Shown piece after piece: positions 17,682 to 27,008 of a stretch of DNA of 64,000 nt. The DNA is from Azospirillum sp. (GTDB taxonomy: Bacteria > Pseudomonadota > Alphaproteobacteria > Azospirillales > Azospirillaceae). Location: positions 1-64,000 of the forward strand of contig JAIXPD010000040.1 of assembly GCA_027486405.1 (NCBI GenBank). Direction: 5' to 3'. The stretch's first letter is position 1. Each line of letters opens with the position of its first letter. The notes beneath the pieces are model-generated. The model was given only the letters and a program-made list of their open reading frames with translations, was not told the origin of the DNA and ran no database searches. A program made the translations under genes and the position numbers.

Positions 17682-18284
17682 ATGCCCTCCCGCCGTTCTG
17701 TTCTCGCCGTTGCCGCCGTTGCCGTTCTGGGGCTGTCCGCCTGCCAGAGCGCGCCGCCGCGCCCGGCCCCGCGCCCGATTGATTTTTCCAATTTCGGCCC
17801 GATCCGCCTCAGCGCCGGGGGCGTCGATTTGGTCAACGCCCATCGGCCCAGCGGCGGCGGCACCCATGTGGAGGACCGTTCGGCGGTTCCCCCGGCGGAG
17901 GCGGTGCGGCGCTGGGCGTCGGAACGGCTTCAGGCGGCGGGTGGGGCCGGGCGGGTCCGCGTCACCATCAAGGACGCCAGCATCATCGAGGTCCCCTTGC
18001 CCAAGACCCAGGGGGTGAAGGGCTATTTCACCAACGATCAGGCTCAACGCTATGACGGGCGGCTGGAGGTCGAGGTGGCGGGCGACATGCCGGAATACAG
18101 CGCCGGGGCCTTTCGCGGCATGACCAAAGCCACCGTCACCTATTCCACCACCGTGCCGGAAAACATCGCGCTGGCCGACCGCGAGGCCACCTATCTCGAC
18201 ATCACCCGCCGGATGATCGAGGATCTGAACGCCCGGCTGGACGCGGGCATCCGCAAGGATCTGGCCCCGATGATCCGGCGCTGA
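17682..18284 (+). CDS. Predicted lipoprotein of unknown function
   Basis: This encodes 200 residues with a lipoprotein signal: a basic MPSRRS start, a hydrophobic stretch and the lipobox LSAC at about residues 18-21. The mature part is hydrophilic with a charged segment VRVTIKDASIIEVPLPK and a C-terminal amphipathic helix (ITRRMIEDLNARLDAGIRKD). It resembles conserved alphaproteobacterial envelope lipoproteins of unknown role, but no named family is assigned. CGGAG lies 6 nt before the ATG. It is convergent with ahcY, and a shared terminator lies between. Confidence 0.75.
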   Translation: MPSRRSVLAVAAVAVLGLSACQSAPPRPAPRPIDFSNFGPIRLSAGGVDLVNAHRPSGGGTHVEDRSAVPPAEAVRRWASERLQAAGGAGRVRVTIKDASIIEVPLPKTQGVKGYFTNDQAQRYDGRLEVEVAGDMPEYSAGAFRGMTKATVTYSTTVPENIALADREATYLDITRRMIEDLNARLDAGIRKDLAPMIRR

Positions 18285-18314
18285 TCCGGCCCCGCCAAAA
18301 GCCGCAGAACGAAG

Positions 18315-18345
18315 AAGGGCCGCCCCACCGGGACGGCCCTTTTTC
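18315..18345 (+). terminator. Rho-independent terminator between lipoprotein gene and ahcY
   Basis: The stem AGGGCCGccCC / GGgaCGGCCCT, with an ACC-type loop and one internal mismatch zone, is followed by TTTTTC. It lies 31 bp after the lipoprotein stop codon. Because ahcY converges on it, the hairpin may work in both directions, although the T-run favours the plus strand. Confidence 0.8.
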
Positions 18346-18363
18346 AATCCAAGACCGCTGTTT

Positions 18364-19662
18364 TTAGTAGCGGTAGTGGTCCGGCTTGTACGGGCCTTCG
18401 GTCGGCACGCTGATGTAGGCGGCCTGCTTTTCGGTCAGGGTGGTCAGCTTGGCCCCGATCTTGTCCAGATGCAGGCGGGCGACCTTTTCGTCCAGATGCT
18501 TGGGCAGGACGTAGACCTTGCGCTCATAGGCGGCGGCGTTGGTCCACAGCTCGATCTGGGCCAGCACCTGGTTGGTGAAGCTGGCGCTCATCACGAAGCT
18601 GGGATGGCCGGTGGCGCAGCCCAGATTGACCAGACGGCCCTGGGCCAGAACGATCAGGCGCTTGCCGTCGGGGAACACGACCTCGTCGACCTGCGGCTTG
18701 ACCTCTTCCCACTTGTAATTGCGCAGGGAGTCGATCTGGATTTCGCTGTCGAAGTGGCCGATGTTGCAGACGATGGCGCGGTCCTTCATCTGGCGCATGT
18801 GCTCCAGCGTGATGACGTCCACGTTGCCGGTCGCGGTGACGAAGATGTCGCCGAGCGGGGCGGCTTCGTCCATCGTGACGACCTGATAGCCTTCCATCGC
18901 GGCCTGGAGCGCGTTGATCGGGTCGATCTCCGTCACCATGACGCGCGCACCCTGGCTGCGCAGCGAGGCGGCCGACCCCTTGCCCACGTCGCCGTACCCG
19001 GCGACCACGGCGACCTTGCCCGCCATCATCACGTCGGTGGCGCGCTTGATGCCGTCCACCAGCGATTCACGGCAGCCATACAGGTTGTCGAACTTCGACT
19101 TGGTGACGCTGTCGTTCACGTTGATGGCCGGAACCTTCAGCGTGCCCTTCTTCATCATCTCGTACAGACGATGGACGCCGGTCGTCGTTTCCTCCGACAG
19201 GCCGCGCACGTCGTTCAGCATCTCCGGATACTTGTCGTGCATGATCTGGGTGACGTCGCCGCCATCGTCCAGGATCATGTTCGGGGTCCAGCCATCGGGG
19301 CCGCGCAGCGTCGCCTCGATGCACTCCCAGAACTCTTCCTCCGTCTCGCCCTTCCAGGCGAAGACCGGGATGCCGGCGGCGGCGATGGCGGCGGCGGCCT
19401 GATCCTGGGTCGAGAAGATATTGCAGGACGACCAACGGACGGTGGCACCCAGCGCGGTCAGCGTTTCGATCAGGACGGCGGTCTGGATGGTCATGTGCAG
19501 GCAGCCGACGATGCGGGCACCGGCCAACGGCTTGGACTCCCCGAACTCCGCGCGCAGCGCCATCAGGCCCGGCATTTCGGTTTCGGCGATGGCGATTTCC
19601 TTGCGGCCCCAGGCCGCGAGGCTGATGTCTTTGACCTTGTAGTCGGTGAAGGCGGCGGCCAT
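18364..19662 (-). CDS. ahcY: Adenosylhomocysteinase (S-adenosyl-L-homocysteine hydrolase)
   Basis: This 432-residue NAD-dependent enzyme splits S-adenosylhomocysteine to adenosine and homocysteine, closing the methylation cycle. Conserved parts include [31 protein letters not shown], the NAD-binding motif [20 protein letters not shown], the [20 protein letters not shown] segment with catalytic Lys and Asp, and the C-terminal PYKPDHYRY. The ATG at 19662 has a clear AGGAGA site 9 nt upstream. Transcription probably depends on the palindrome at 19758. No riboswitch-like structure was recognised in the leader. Confidence 0.97.
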   Translation of the reverse strand: MAAAFTDYKVKDISLAAWGRKEIAIAETEMPGLMALRAEFGESKPLAGARIVGCLHMTIQTAVLIETLTALGATVRWSSCNIFSTQDQAAAAIAAAGIPVFAWKGETEEEFWECIEATLRGPDGWTPNMILDDGGDVTQIMHDKYPEMLNDVRGLSEETTTGVHRLYEMMKKGTLKVPAINVNDSVTKSKFDNLYGCRESLVDGIKRATDVMMAGKVAVVAGYGDVGKGSAASLRSQGARVMVTEIDPINALQAAMEGYQVVTMDEAAPLGDIFVTATGNVDVITLEHMRQMKDRAIVCNIGHFDSEIQIDSLRNYKWEEVKPQVDEVVFPDGKRLIVLAQGRLVNLGCATGHPSFVMSASFTNQVLAQIELWTNAAAYERKVYVLPKHLDEKVARLHLDKIGAKLTTLTEKQAAYISVPTEGPYKPDHYRY

Positions 19663-19757
19663 GGGGCGTCTCCTGAGCGCGGGGATGATCCGGCGGGCCG
19701 GATGGGCCACGCCTGCATGGCGTCAGGGTGTAGCAGCGCTTGTGAAATCCCGCAAGC

Positions 19758-19773
19758 ATAAAGATATCTTTAT
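19758..19773 (-). promoter_or_regulatory. Perfect 16-bp palindrome upstream of ahcY (SahR-like operator candidate)
   Basis: ATAAAGATATCTTTAT is its own exact reverse complement and lies 96 bp upstream of the ahcY start. ArsR-family SahR regulators of methionine-cycle genes are known to bind GATATC-centred palindromes in front of ahcY in proteobacteria, and this site fits that pattern (established family knowledge, assigned here by inference). It stands out because the surroundings are G+C-rich. The regulator gene is not in the window. Confidence 0.7.
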
Positions 19774-20305
19774 ATCTGCAACAGGTGGCGGTCGTGGCCG
19801 TGGTGGCGTGGGAAAGGCGCGTTTTTGCGCAATCATGAGGTGTCCGTTGGCGTGAATGGGCACGCTATCATGGACAATCGTTGGAGATCACCAAGGTCCG
19901 GAGCACGGTTCAGAGGATCGACAATCTAAAGGATTACCCTGACTTGATGCACGTGTTGGTATCTGTAGGATAATCCAGTTGATGTTTGATCGTGTTATCA
20001 TTTACAGTTTGGCAACCTACTTGCGTATGCGAATGCCAGCCGACCGTCTCTAAACAAAAACACCCTTGGTTGTCCTTTGGGGCGGCAAAGACTCCGAAGA
20101 CCAATGTAATGTTGCGGGTTTGGATGCTGTCGCGGTGTTTGCGCGCGCGGGCCGTCCGCTTCGGATGGCTTTGGCCGTCGGGGCATGATCGGCGGCGTTG
20201 CTTTCGCGTGTTTTTCCAACCCGCAGGCGGCCGTTCCAACGGACAGGCGCGCGGCCTGCGGTGCGCCCTTGATTTGTCCGACCCTCTGAGGAGCGAGACC
20301 GTCCC
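19774..20305. other. Intergenic region, partly low in G+C
   Basis: No gene was recognised in this stretch between ahcY and the rraA-like gene. The part at about 19840-20130 is visibly richer in A and T than its neighbours. It holds an imperfect inverted repeat (GGATTACCC near 19931, GGATAATCC near 19969) with a loop of roughly 30 nt. It probably contains the promoter of the rraA-like gene, and could be a remnant of foreign DNA. Confidence 0.4.
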
Positions 20306-20983
20306 ATGGCACTCCAACGCTACCACGTTGAATTCGCTCACCTGTCGGCTGAGGTTCTGGAGACGTGGCGGATGGTGCCCAGCAGCATCGCGTCGGACAC
20401 GCAGAATCGCTGCCAGAGCATGGATTCCAGCATCAAGCCCTGCGCCCCCGGCATGCGGATTTGCGGCCAGGCGCGCACTGTGGTGCCGATGCCCGGCGAC
20501 AACAGCATGCTGTTGACCGCGTGCAGCATCGCCCGGCCGGGCGAGGTGGTGGTGGTCGCGGGCGGCGGCCTGGACGATGTGGCGATGGCCGGGGAATGGG
20601 TGGCGCGGAGCTGCCGGTCGCGCGGCGTGGGCGGTCTCATCATCGACGGGTCGGTGCGTGATCTGGCCGACATCCGCCAGATCGGCTTTCCGGTCTTTTC
20701 GCGCGGCGCGGTCCCGCGCGGCCCGCACAAGGCGTTCGGCGGCAAGATGGACGTGACGGCGGCGGTCGGCGGCATCGCGGTCAACCCGGGCGATCTCATC
20801 ATCGGCGACGACGACGGCGTCACCGTCGTGCCGCTGGCGGTGGCCGACGAGGTGCTGGAACGCTGCATGGCGCTGCTGGCGCATGAGCAATATCTGTCGG
20901 AACAGCTTGAGTCCGGGCGGACGCTGGTTGATGTTCTCGGCCTTCCCGAGCCGGAACTGATCCTCACCCCCGGGGCGCGCTGA
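20306..20983 (+). CDS. RraA-like family protein (HMG/CHA aldolase-type fold)
   Basis: This encodes 225 residues of the RraA/aldolase superfamily. Conserved pieces are GQARTVVPMPGDN, RPGEVVVVAGGG, GGLIIDGSVRDLADIRQIGFPVFSRG and NPGDLIIGDDDGVTVVP. The Asp-rich DGSVRD segment supplies substrate and metal contacts in the class II pyruvate aldolases of this family. True RraA proteins (RNase E inhibitors) are nearer 160 residues, so an aldolase such as 4-hydroxy-4-methyl-2-oxoglutarate aldolase is more likely. GAGGAG is 12 nt before the ATG. An AEC carrier follows, suggesting uptake or export of an organic acid. Confidence 0.82.
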   Translation: MALQRYHVEFAHLSAEVLETWRMVPSSIASDTQNRCQSMDSSIKPCAPGMRICGQARTVVPMPGDNSMLLTACSIARPGEVVVVAGGGLDDVAMAGEWVARSCRSRGVGGLIIDGSVRDLADIRQIGFPVFSRGAVPRGPHKAFGGKMDVTAAVGGIAVNPGDLIIGDDDGVTVVPLAVADEVLERCMALLAHEQYLSEQLESGRTLVDVLGLPEPELILTPGAR

Positions 20984-21057
20984 CGTCGGGACGTCTTCCA
21001 ACCACCATTGACCGGTCGCGGACGCTGTGAGCCGCCCGGCTTCGGGTGCGAGCCGTC

Positions 21058-21987
21058 ATGACGCTGATTGTCCAGATCGTGTTGCCGATGTTCCTGCTCA
21101 TCCTGGTCGGCTTTTACGCCGGCCGGTTTGGCAATTTCAGCAACGCGCTGTCGCAGGGCATTTCCCGTTTCCTGGGCTTGTACGCGCTGCCGGGGCTGCT
21201 GTTTTCCGCCATGGCGAAAACGACGATCCCCGATCCGGTCGAATGGGGGTTCGTCGGCGCCTTCTTCATCGCCGCGTTTTTGGTGTTCGCGCTGGGGTCC
21301 GGCTGGCGATTGCTGGCCGGACGCCGCGACGAGATGGCCATCGTCGGCTTTGCCACCTCCTTTTCCAGCATCGGCCTGCTGGGCGCGCCGATCCTGATGG
21401 ACGCCTATGGCTCGGGGGTGGCGCTGCCGCTGATGCTGCTGATCCTGTTCCAATCGCCCTTGCTGTTCACCACCGTCACCGTGCTGGCCGAAAGCCAGCG
21501 CAGCAAGGGCGGGCGGCCGCTTCAGACCTCGTTGAACGCGATCAAGGCGACGCTGCTCAGCCCGATGATCGTGGCGATGGCGCTGGGTCTGGTGGCCAAC
21601 GCGCTGCGTCTGCCGGTCCCCGATGCGGTGATGAAGGCGGCGTCGCTGATCGGCGGGACCGTGCTGCCCTGCGCCTGCTTCACGCTGGGGACCGCGTTGG
21701 CCTACAGCCCGCTGACCGGCCGTCTGGTCCCGGCCACGGTGATGGCGCTGATGAAGGTGGGCGTCCATCCGGCCTTGACCTGGGTGTTGGCGGCCAAGGT
21801 CTTCCACCTGCCGCCCGAATGGCTGGCCCCCGCCGTGACGGCGGCGGCGCTGCCCATCGGCATCAACGTCTATGGCGTGGCCGAGCGCTACCAGTCAGGC
21901 AAGGAACTGGTGTCGATGTCGCTGCTGATCTCCAGCCTGCTGTCGCCGCTGTCGATCTCCCTGGCCTATTGGGCGGTGATGGGGTGA
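21058..21987 (+). CDS. AEC-family (auxin efflux carrier) transporter
   Basis: This encodes 309 residues with about ten transmembrane helices in two inverted repeats, as in AEC/Mem_trans carriers. The N-terminal MFLLILVGFYAGRFGNFSNA and the second-half segments LSPMIVAMALGLVANALRLP and LPIGINVYGVAERYQ, with their helix-breaking Gly/Pro/Asn, are typical. Members move malonate, malate or related anions. ATG at 21058 is preferred over a GTG four codons upstream. It follows the RraA-like gene by 74 bp and is probably in the same transcription unit. Confidence 0.88.
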   Translation: MTLIVQIVLPMFLLILVGFYAGRFGNFSNALSQGISRFLGLYALPGLLFSAMAKTTIPDPVEWGFVGAFFIAAFLVFALGSGWRLLAGRRDEMAIVGFATSFSSIGLLGAPILMDAYGSGVALPLMLLILFQSPLLFTTVTVLAESQRSKGGRPLQTSLNAIKATLLSPMIVAMALGLVANALRLPVPDAVMKAASLIGGTVLPCACFTLGTALAYSPLTGRLVPATVMALMKVGVHPALTWVLAAKVFHLPPEWLAPAVTAAALPIGINVYGVAERYQSGKELVSMSLLISSLLSPLSISLAYWAVMG

Positions 21988-22092
21988 GGGAGATACACGC
22001 CCAGGACGCGCTGGTGCGATCTGCTTGACCATTCGCGCGAAATCGGCGCGTTGCACACCAATGCAGGATTGTGCTTTGTTGGCGAGGCGGAC

Positions 22093-22117
22093 GCGGTGGC
22101 GGACTGGCCGCCACCGC
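22093..22117 (+). promoter_or_regulatory. Perfect hairpin in the leader of the 24-residue peptide gene
   Basis: A 10-bp perfect stem (GCGGTGGCGG / CCGCCACCGC) with the loop ACTGG ends 26 bp before the start codon of the small peptide gene and a few bases before its ribosome site. It could control access to the ribosome site or stabilise the 5' end of a short mRNA. Confidence 0.65.
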
Positions 22118-22143
22118 CGCCGCACATTGGGGAGGTGCAGAGG

Positions 22144-22218
22144 ATGAAAGAGATCCTTGCTCTCCTGATCCTGCTGTTGCAGGTCGTCAAGGCGTTCCTT
22201 GATTACCTGAACCGCTGA
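22144..22218 (+). CDS. 24-residue hydrophobic peptide
   Basis: The ATG at 22144 opens a 24-codon frame whose product starts MKEILALLILLLQVVKAF and ends in a charged tail with Asp, Tyr, Asn and Arg. It is one short hydrophobic helix with a Lys at each end region, like type I toxin or other membrane-active small proteins. The sequence GGGGAGGTGCAGAGG in front of the ATG contains good ribosome-site matches. A perfect hairpin precedes it and a 13-bp hairpin follows 6 nt after the stop. That compact layout suggests a short structured mRNA. No homologue is claimed. Confidence 0.5.
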   Translation: MKEILALLILLLQVVKAFLDYLNR

Positions 22219-22224
22219 TCGGGC

Positions 22225-22257
22225 GGGTGTGTCGGGGATTACGGCCCCGGCGCACCC
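22225..22257 (+). terminator. Stable hairpin after the 24-residue peptide gene
   Basis: Thirteen consecutive pairs, two of them G-T, form between GGGTGTGTCGGGG and CCCCGGCGCACCC with a 7-nt loop. It begins 6 nt after the stop codon at 22218. There is no T-run afterwards, so it may be a stability element rather than a classical terminator. The remaining sequence to the cysS stop at 22349 shows nothing more. Confidence 0.55.
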
Positions 22258-22348
22258 ACCCCAAATGTTGCCCCATTCCCCCACCGCGTCAAGAGGGGAT
22301 CACACCCTCTTCACGGAAGGGTTGCGGGCTTGCCATTCCGGCTTCCGT

Positions 22349-23725
22349 TCAGGCCCGCTTCCAGCTCGTCCCCTGCGGGCCGTCTTCCAGAACCACCCCC
22401 TGGTCGGCCAATTCCTTGCGGATGCGGTCGGCCTCGGCGAAGTTGCGGGCGGCGCGGGCGGCCTTGCGGTCGGCGATCAACTGGTCGATGGCCGCGTCGC
22501 TCAGGCCCTGGCCGCTGCCGGTCGGGGACCAGCGGAACCATGCCTCGGGATCCTGCTGCAACAGGCCAAGCTGCGCCCCGGCGGCGCGCAAGGCCCCCTT
22601 GGCCGCCGCCCGGTCGGCGTCGGTCGCCGCCTTGTTCACCGCCCCCGCCAGCTCGTGCAGATGGCTGATGGCGAGCGGGGTGTTGAGGTCGTCCTCCAGC
22701 GCGGCCAGAACGTCGAACGGCAGATCCGCCGCCGGGGCGTCCGGGCCGCCGCGCAAGGCCTGATACCAGCGGTCCAGCGTCGCCTTGGACTGGCGGATGC
22801 CGTCGCGGGTGAAGTCCAGCGGCTGGCGGTAATGGGCCGACAGCAGGGTCAGGCGGATGGCCTCGCCCGGGAACTCGTCCAGCAGATCGTGAACGGTGAA
22901 GAAATTGCCGAGGGACTTCGACATCTTCTCGCCTTCGACCGTCACGAAACCGTTGTGCACCCAATAGCGGGCCAGATGGTCGGTGCCGTGGGCGCAGCGG
23001 CTCTGCGCGATCTCGTTCTCATGGTGCGGGAAGATCAAATCCAGACCGCCGCCATGGATGTCGAAGGTGACGCCCAGATGCTCCTTGGCCATGGCCGAGC
23101 ATTCGATGTGCCAACCCGGACGGCCCCGGCCCCACGGGCTGTCCCAACCCGGTTGATCGTCGGCGCTGGGCTTCCACAGGACGAAATCGGACGGGTCGCG
23201 CTTGTAGGGGGCCACCTCCACCCGCGCCCCGGCGATCATGTCGTCGAGCGAGCGGCGCGACAACTGGCCGTAGCTGGGCATCGACGGCACCGAAAACAGC
23301 ACATGCCCCTCGGCGGCGTAGGCGTTGCCGCGCCCGATCAGCGTTTCGATCAACGCGATCATGTGGGTGATGTGGTGGGTGGCGCGCGGCTCGATGGTCG
23401 GGCGCAGGGCGTTCAGCGCGCCCATGTCGGCGTGGAACAGGTCGGTCGTCCGCTGCGTCAGCGTCTCGATCGGTTCGCCGCTCTCGCGCGAGCGGTCGAT
23501 GATCTTGTCGTCCACGTCGGTGATGTTGCGGACGTAGGTGACGGACGGGTAGAGCCGGGTCAGCAGCCGGTACAGGGTGTCGAACACCACCACCGGGCGG
23601 GCGTTGCCGATGTGGGCGGTGTCATAGACCGTGGGACCACAGACATACAGGCCGACATGGTCCGGGCGAAGCGGCTCGAAGCGCTCCTTGCGGCGAGTCA
23701 GCGTGTTGTAGAGGTCCAGCGGCAC
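22349..23725 (-). CDS. cysS: Cysteinyl-tRNA synthetase
   Basis: This class I aminoacyl-tRNA synthetase charges tRNA-Cys (458 aa, usual length). It shows the zinc/active-site start [20 protein letters not shown], the second zinc region [15 protein letters not shown] with [15 protein letters not shown], and the signature [14 protein letters not shown]. The coding frame begins with GTG at 23725, preceded by AGGAG 9 nt upstream; no suitable ATG is in frame nearby. The gene lies downstream of gltX on the same strand, separated by a short G-rich repeat, and may be cotranscribed with it. Confidence 0.96.
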   Translation of the reverse strand: MPLDLYNTLTRRKERFEPLRPDHVGLYVCGPTVYDTAHIGNARPVVVFDTLYRLLTRLYPSVTYVRNITDVDDKIIDRSRESGEPIETLTQRTTDLFHADMGALNALRPTIEPRATHHITHMIALIETLIGRGNAYAAEGHVLFSVPSMPSYGQLSRRSLDDMIAGARVEVAPYKRDPSDFVLWKPSADDQPGWDSPWGRGRPGWHIECSAMAKEHLGVTFDIHGGGLDLIFPHHENEIAQSRCAHGTDHLARYWVHNGFVTVEGEKMSKSLGNFFTVHDLLDEFPGEAIRLTLLSAHYRQPLDFTRDGIRQSKATLDRWYQALRGGPDAPAADLPFDVLAALEDDLNTPLAISHLHELAGAVNKAATDADRAAAKGALRAAGAQLGLLQQDPEAWFRWSPTGSGQGLSDAAIDQLIADRKAARAARNFAEADRIRKELADQGVVLEDGPQGTSWKRA

Positions 23726-23750
23726 GGTCTTGCGCTCCTGTCAAAACAAT

Positions 23751-23783
23751 GGGGGAAGGGCGGGGGAAGGGCGGGGGAAGGGG
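23751..23783. repeat. Short G-rich tandem repeat between gltX and cysS
   Basis: The unit GGGGGAAGGGC occurs three times in succession, the last with one change, just before the gltX stop codon as read on the plus strand. On the transcribed minus strand it is a C-rich run, GCCCTTCCCCC repeated. It fills most of the 58-bp gltX-cysS spacer. Slippage-prone length variation is likely. Confidence 0.8.
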
Positions 23784-25127
23784 TCAGGCGGTTTCGCCGT
23801 TCAGGCGGCGCAGCGCGCGCGCCCGACCGATCAGGGGTAGCAGGTTCTTCAATTCCGGTCCATGGTCGCGGCCCGTGACGGCGCGGCGCAGCGGCAGGAA
23901 CAGGTCCTTGCCCTTGCGCCCGGTGGCCCCCTTCACCGCGTTGGTCCAGGCCCCCCAGGTGGTGAGGTCCCACGGTTCGGCGGGCAGCAGATCGGCGGCG
24001 GCGCGCAGGAAATCGGCGTCCTCGACCACCGGTTCGACCGGGGCGTGGGTGACGCTCCACCAGTCGCGCGCGTCCTCGATCCGGGTCAGGTTCGGGCGCA
24101 CGGCGTCCCAGAAGGCGGCGTCCACCCCGTCCAGGCCCAGGGTGGCCAAACGGTCGGCCACCTCGGCGAAGGGGGTCAGGTGCAGGATGCGGGCGTTCAG
24201 GCGGGTCAGCTCTTCCGGGTCGAATTTCGGCGTGCTGCGGGCGATCTTGCCCAGATCGAAATCGGCCACCAGCTCGTCCAGCGTCCGCCGCGCTTCGATG
24301 GGGTCGGAGGTGCCGAGCTTGGCCAGCAGGCTGTTCACCGCCATCGGCTCGATCCCGTCATCGTCGCGCAGGCTGTCGATGGACAGGCTGCCCAACCGCT
24401 TGGACAGGCCGCCGCCCCCGGCGTCGGTCAGCAGCGGCAGATGGGCGAAGTGGGGGACGGTCCCGCCGATCGCCTCGAAAATCTGGATCTGCACGGCGGT
24501 GTTGGCGACGTGATCCTCGCCCCGGATGATGTGGGTGATGGCGAAATCGACGTCGTCCACCACGCTGGTCAGGGTGTAGAGCGGGCGGCCATCCTCGCGG
24601 ATCAGCACCGGGTCGCTCAACAGCGAGCCTTCGAAATGCACCGGGCCGCGCACCAGATCGGTCCATTCCACCGCCGTCGGCAGCAGCTTGAAGCGCCAAT
24701 GCGGTGTGTGGCCGTCGCGTTCCAACTGCGCGCGCTCCGCGTCGGTCAGACGCAGGGCGGCGCGGTCGTAGATCGGCGGGCGGCCCTGCGACACCAGGCT
24801 GGCGCGCTTCAGGTTGAGCTGTTCGGGCGTTTCGTAGCAGGGATAGAGCCGCCCGCTGGCCTTCAGCGCCTCGGCCACCTCGTCGTAACGCGGGTAGCGG
24901 TCGCTTTCGCGGGCGAAACGGTCCCAGGTCAGGCCCAGCCAGGTCAGATCGCGGGCGATGCCGTCGGCGAACTCTTGGGTCGAACGCTCCTCGTCGGTGT
25001 CGTCCAGGCGGAACAGGAAGCTGCCGCCGGTCTTGCGCGCGAACAGCCAGTTGACGAGCGCCTGGCGCACGTTGCCAACATGGATGCGGCCGGTCGGGCT
25101 GGGGGCGAAACGGACGGCGGTGGACAT
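23784..25127 (-). CDS. gltX: Glutamyl-tRNA synthetase
   Basis: This 447-residue class I synthetase has the HIGH-type motif [18 protein letters not shown] at the N-terminus and the KMSKS-type motif [13 protein letters not shown] near residue 240. The stem-contact and anticodon-binding helices follow. Alphaproteobacteria often carry two GltX proteins, one of which charges tRNA-Gln for the transamidase route. The altered loop LSKRLG and [10 protein letters not shown] match the class of the shorter paralogue, but which one this is cannot be settled here. Start at ATG 25127. Confidence 0.93.
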   Translation of the reverse strand: MSTAVRFAPSPTGRIHVGNVRQALVNWLFARKTGGSFLFRLDDTDEERSTQEFADGIARDLTWLGLTWDRFARESDRYPRYDEVAEALKASGRLYPCYETPEQLNLKRASLVSQGRPPIYDRAALRLTDAERAQLERDGHTPHWRFKLLPTAVEWTDLVRGPVHFEGSLLSDPVLIREDGRPLYTLTSVVDDVDFAITHIIRGEDHVANTAVQIQIFEAIGGTVPHFAHLPLLTDAGGGGLSKRLGSLSIDSLRDDDGIEPMAVNSLLAKLGTSDPIEARRTLDELVADFDLGKIARSTPKFDPEELTRLNARILHLTPFAEVADRLATLGLDGVDAAFWDAVRPNLTRIEDARDWWSVTHAPVEPVVEDADFLRAAADLLPAEPWDLTTWGAWTNAVKGATGRKGKDLFLPLRRAVTGRDHGPELKNLLPLIGRARALRRLNGETA

Positions 25128-25228
25128 GGGACGGTTCGACTCGTTGGGCAGGATCGGAGATTGGCCCCTGTCCTAGCACGCCGCGCCGCGCTTCGAAAGC
25201 GCGGGCGTGGCGTCAGGATGGCGCGGAC

Positions 25229-26101
25229 CTATCGGCTGAAGTCGGTGCCGAACCAGCGGGTGGACAGGCGCGACAGCGTCCCGTCGGCGCGCAGGCTGTC
25301 CACCGCCTGGGCGATGCGCGCGCTGAATTCCGGGTCGCCCTTTTCAATCGCCACCGCCAGCGGTTCGATGAACACCGGTTGGGCGGCCACCCGCAGCGGC
25401 AGCCCGTCGCGGATTCCGGCCAGGGCGGGCGGCAAGGCCATCAGCGCGGCGTCGAGCCGCCCGTCGGCCTCGGCCAACGCCTTCAGCGTGTTGGATTCAT
25501 CGGGAAAGCGGATGATCCGGGCGTCGCGCACCTGATAGGTGAAGGGCGGCGTTCCGGGCACGCTGATCGACAGGGTTTGGTTGAGGTAGCTTTCGTAGGT
25601 CGAAAATTCCGACACGCCCAGCTTTTTGCCCGACGCGTCGGCGGCGCTGCGGATCGTGCGGTTGCCGGAATGCACGACCAGCGCGGCGGGCACGCTGTAA
25701 TAGATCGCCGGGAAATCCAGAAGCTGCTGGCGCTCCAACGTCGGCGTCATCGAGCCGACCGACAGGTCCCAGCGCCCTTGCCAGCGCCCCGACAGGACGG
25801 CCGACCAGTCCGGCGTCTGATAGGCGACGGCCACGCCCAGCCGTTCGGCGACGGCCCGCCCGACATCGACGTCGAAACCGACCAGCGCGCCGTCGGCGTC
25901 GGTGAAGGAGAGCGGCGGGTAGGACGGGTCAACCGACACCACCAGACGCCCGCGTTGCAGAACCCGGTCCAGAACGGGGCCGGCCGACGCCGGGCGCGAC
26001 CACAGCGCCGACGCGGCAAGGGCCAGCGGACCGGCCAGCGCCAGCAGGCCGACAACCGCGCGGCGGCCCCACCGGGGGTTCGGGGTGCGCCGGGCCGTCA
26101 T
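25229..26101 (-). CDS. Periplasmic solute-binding protein, family 3 (amino-acid type)
   Basis: This encodes 290 residues with an Arg-rich signal peptide (MTARRTPNPRWGRRAV, then a Leu/Ala-rich stretch and a cut near ASAGP). The mature part follows the SBP_bac_3 plan: RLVVSVDPSYPPLSFTD, LVGFDVDVGRAVAERLG, DLSVGSMTPTLERQQLLDFP and FIEPLAVAIEKGD. Such proteins bind polar amino acids for ABC uptake, or act as sensors. The start overlaps the stop of the upstream paralogous gene by 4 nt. No permease or ATPase gene is adjacent. The pair faces a histidine-kinase gene, which suggests a sensing role. Confidence 0.87.
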   Translation of the reverse strand: MTARRTPNPRWGRRAVVGLLALAGPLALAASALWSRPASAGPVLDRVLQRGRLVVSVDPSYPPLSFTDADGALVGFDVDVGRAVAERLGVAVAYQTPDWSAVLSGRWQGRWDLSVGSMTPTLERQQLLDFPAIYYSVPAALVVHSGNRTIRSAADASGKKLGVSEFSTYESYLNQTLSISVPGTPPFTYQVRDARIIRFPDESNTLKALAEADGRLDAALMALPPALAGIRDGLPLRVAAQPVFIEPLAVAIEKGDPEFSARIAQAVDSLRADGTLSRLSTRWFGTDFSR

Positions 26102-26874
26102 GAATCACCGTAGCGCGCCATGATGGCGGTCAGCGTGCCGTCGGTCTTCATCGCCGCCAGCGCGGCGTCGATGGCGGCGACGCGGTCGGCGGGCACCGTC
26201 TTGCGGGCGAACATCAGGTGCAGGCCGGGGTTGGGCAGGGCGATCGGGAGCATTTCGATCTGCCCGTCGAATCCGGCCTTGCGCGCCTCCTCCAGCACCA
26301 CGGGTTCGGAATCGCCCATGATGCCCTGCACCCGGTTGTCCACCAGCTTGCGGATGTTGGTGGCGTAATCCGTCGCCTCCTCCACCAGCGGGGCAAAGCT
26401 GGGCTTGGCGCGCAGCGCTTCGAACTCGTCGCCGTAGTAATAGCCGCCGATGACGCCGATGCGGAACTTCGCCGCTTCGGCGTCGGCCAGGGATTTCAGG
26501 GGGGAGCGCCCGGCGTTGCCCTTTTTGACGAACAGCGTCATCGGTTGAAAGTAATAGGGGGCGGAGAAGCGGGCGAAAACCAGCCGGTCCGGCGTTGGCT
26601 TGACGCTGGTCGAGGCGTCCACCGTGCCGTTTTCCATCTCGATCAGCACGCGCTTGAACGGCATCTCGCGAAAGGCGATGGCGCAGCCGATGCGTTTGCC
26701 CAATTCGCGCATCAGGTCGATGTCGATCCCAACCAGCGCGCCATCGGCGGTGCGGCTGCTGTATTTGCCATAGGACTCCCAGGCGACCGTCATCGAACAG
26801 GCGGCGTGCGCCGGTCCGGCCAAAAGGCCGAGCAGCGTTGCCAGTGCCAGACGATGGGTCGCCCGTTGTCTCAT
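26098..26874 (-). CDS. Periplasmic solute-binding protein, family 3
   Basis: This encodes 258 residues with a signal peptide (MRQRATHRLALATLLGLLAG, cut after AHA). The domain shows GALVGIDIDLMRELGKRIGC, FKRVLIEMENGTVDASTSVK and GVIGGYYYGDEFEALR, typical of extracellular amino-acid-binding or PhnD-like sensing proteins. The ATG at 26874 has AAGGA 8 nt upstream; an open frame reaching 26964 lacks a ribosome site. It is the first gene of a two-gene unit (ATGA overlap with 25229-26101) and is divergent from the kinase gene at 27009, 134 bp away. Confidence 0.87.
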   Translation of the reverse strand: MRQRATHRLALATLLGLLAGPAHAACSMTVAWESYGKYSSRTADGALVGIDIDLMRELGKRIGCAIAFREMPFKRVLIEMENGTVDASTSVKPTPDRLVFARFSAPYYFQPMTLFVKKGNAGRSPLKSLADAEAAKFRIGVIGGYYYGDEFEALRAKPSFAPLVEEATDYATNIRKLVDNRVQGIMGDSEPVVLEEARKAGFDGQIEMLPIALPNPGLHLMFARKTVPADRVAAIDAALAAMKTDGTLTAIMARYGDS

Positions 26875-27008
26875 GCCTTTGTCCTTGCGCGGCCGATCCA
26901 TTGGGACGTTGCAACCCAGCGGAACCATGATTAAGACCAATGCGTATTCACGCGTGACACACACTCACTGTCAAGACGCAGTGCGGCGCAACATTCGGCA
27001 AAGGCGGG

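Noticed and set aside
19663..19757. Possible SAH or SAM riboswitch in the ahcY leader
   Set aside because: I could not draw the conserved pseudoknot or junction of known classes; the palindromic operator explains regulation better.
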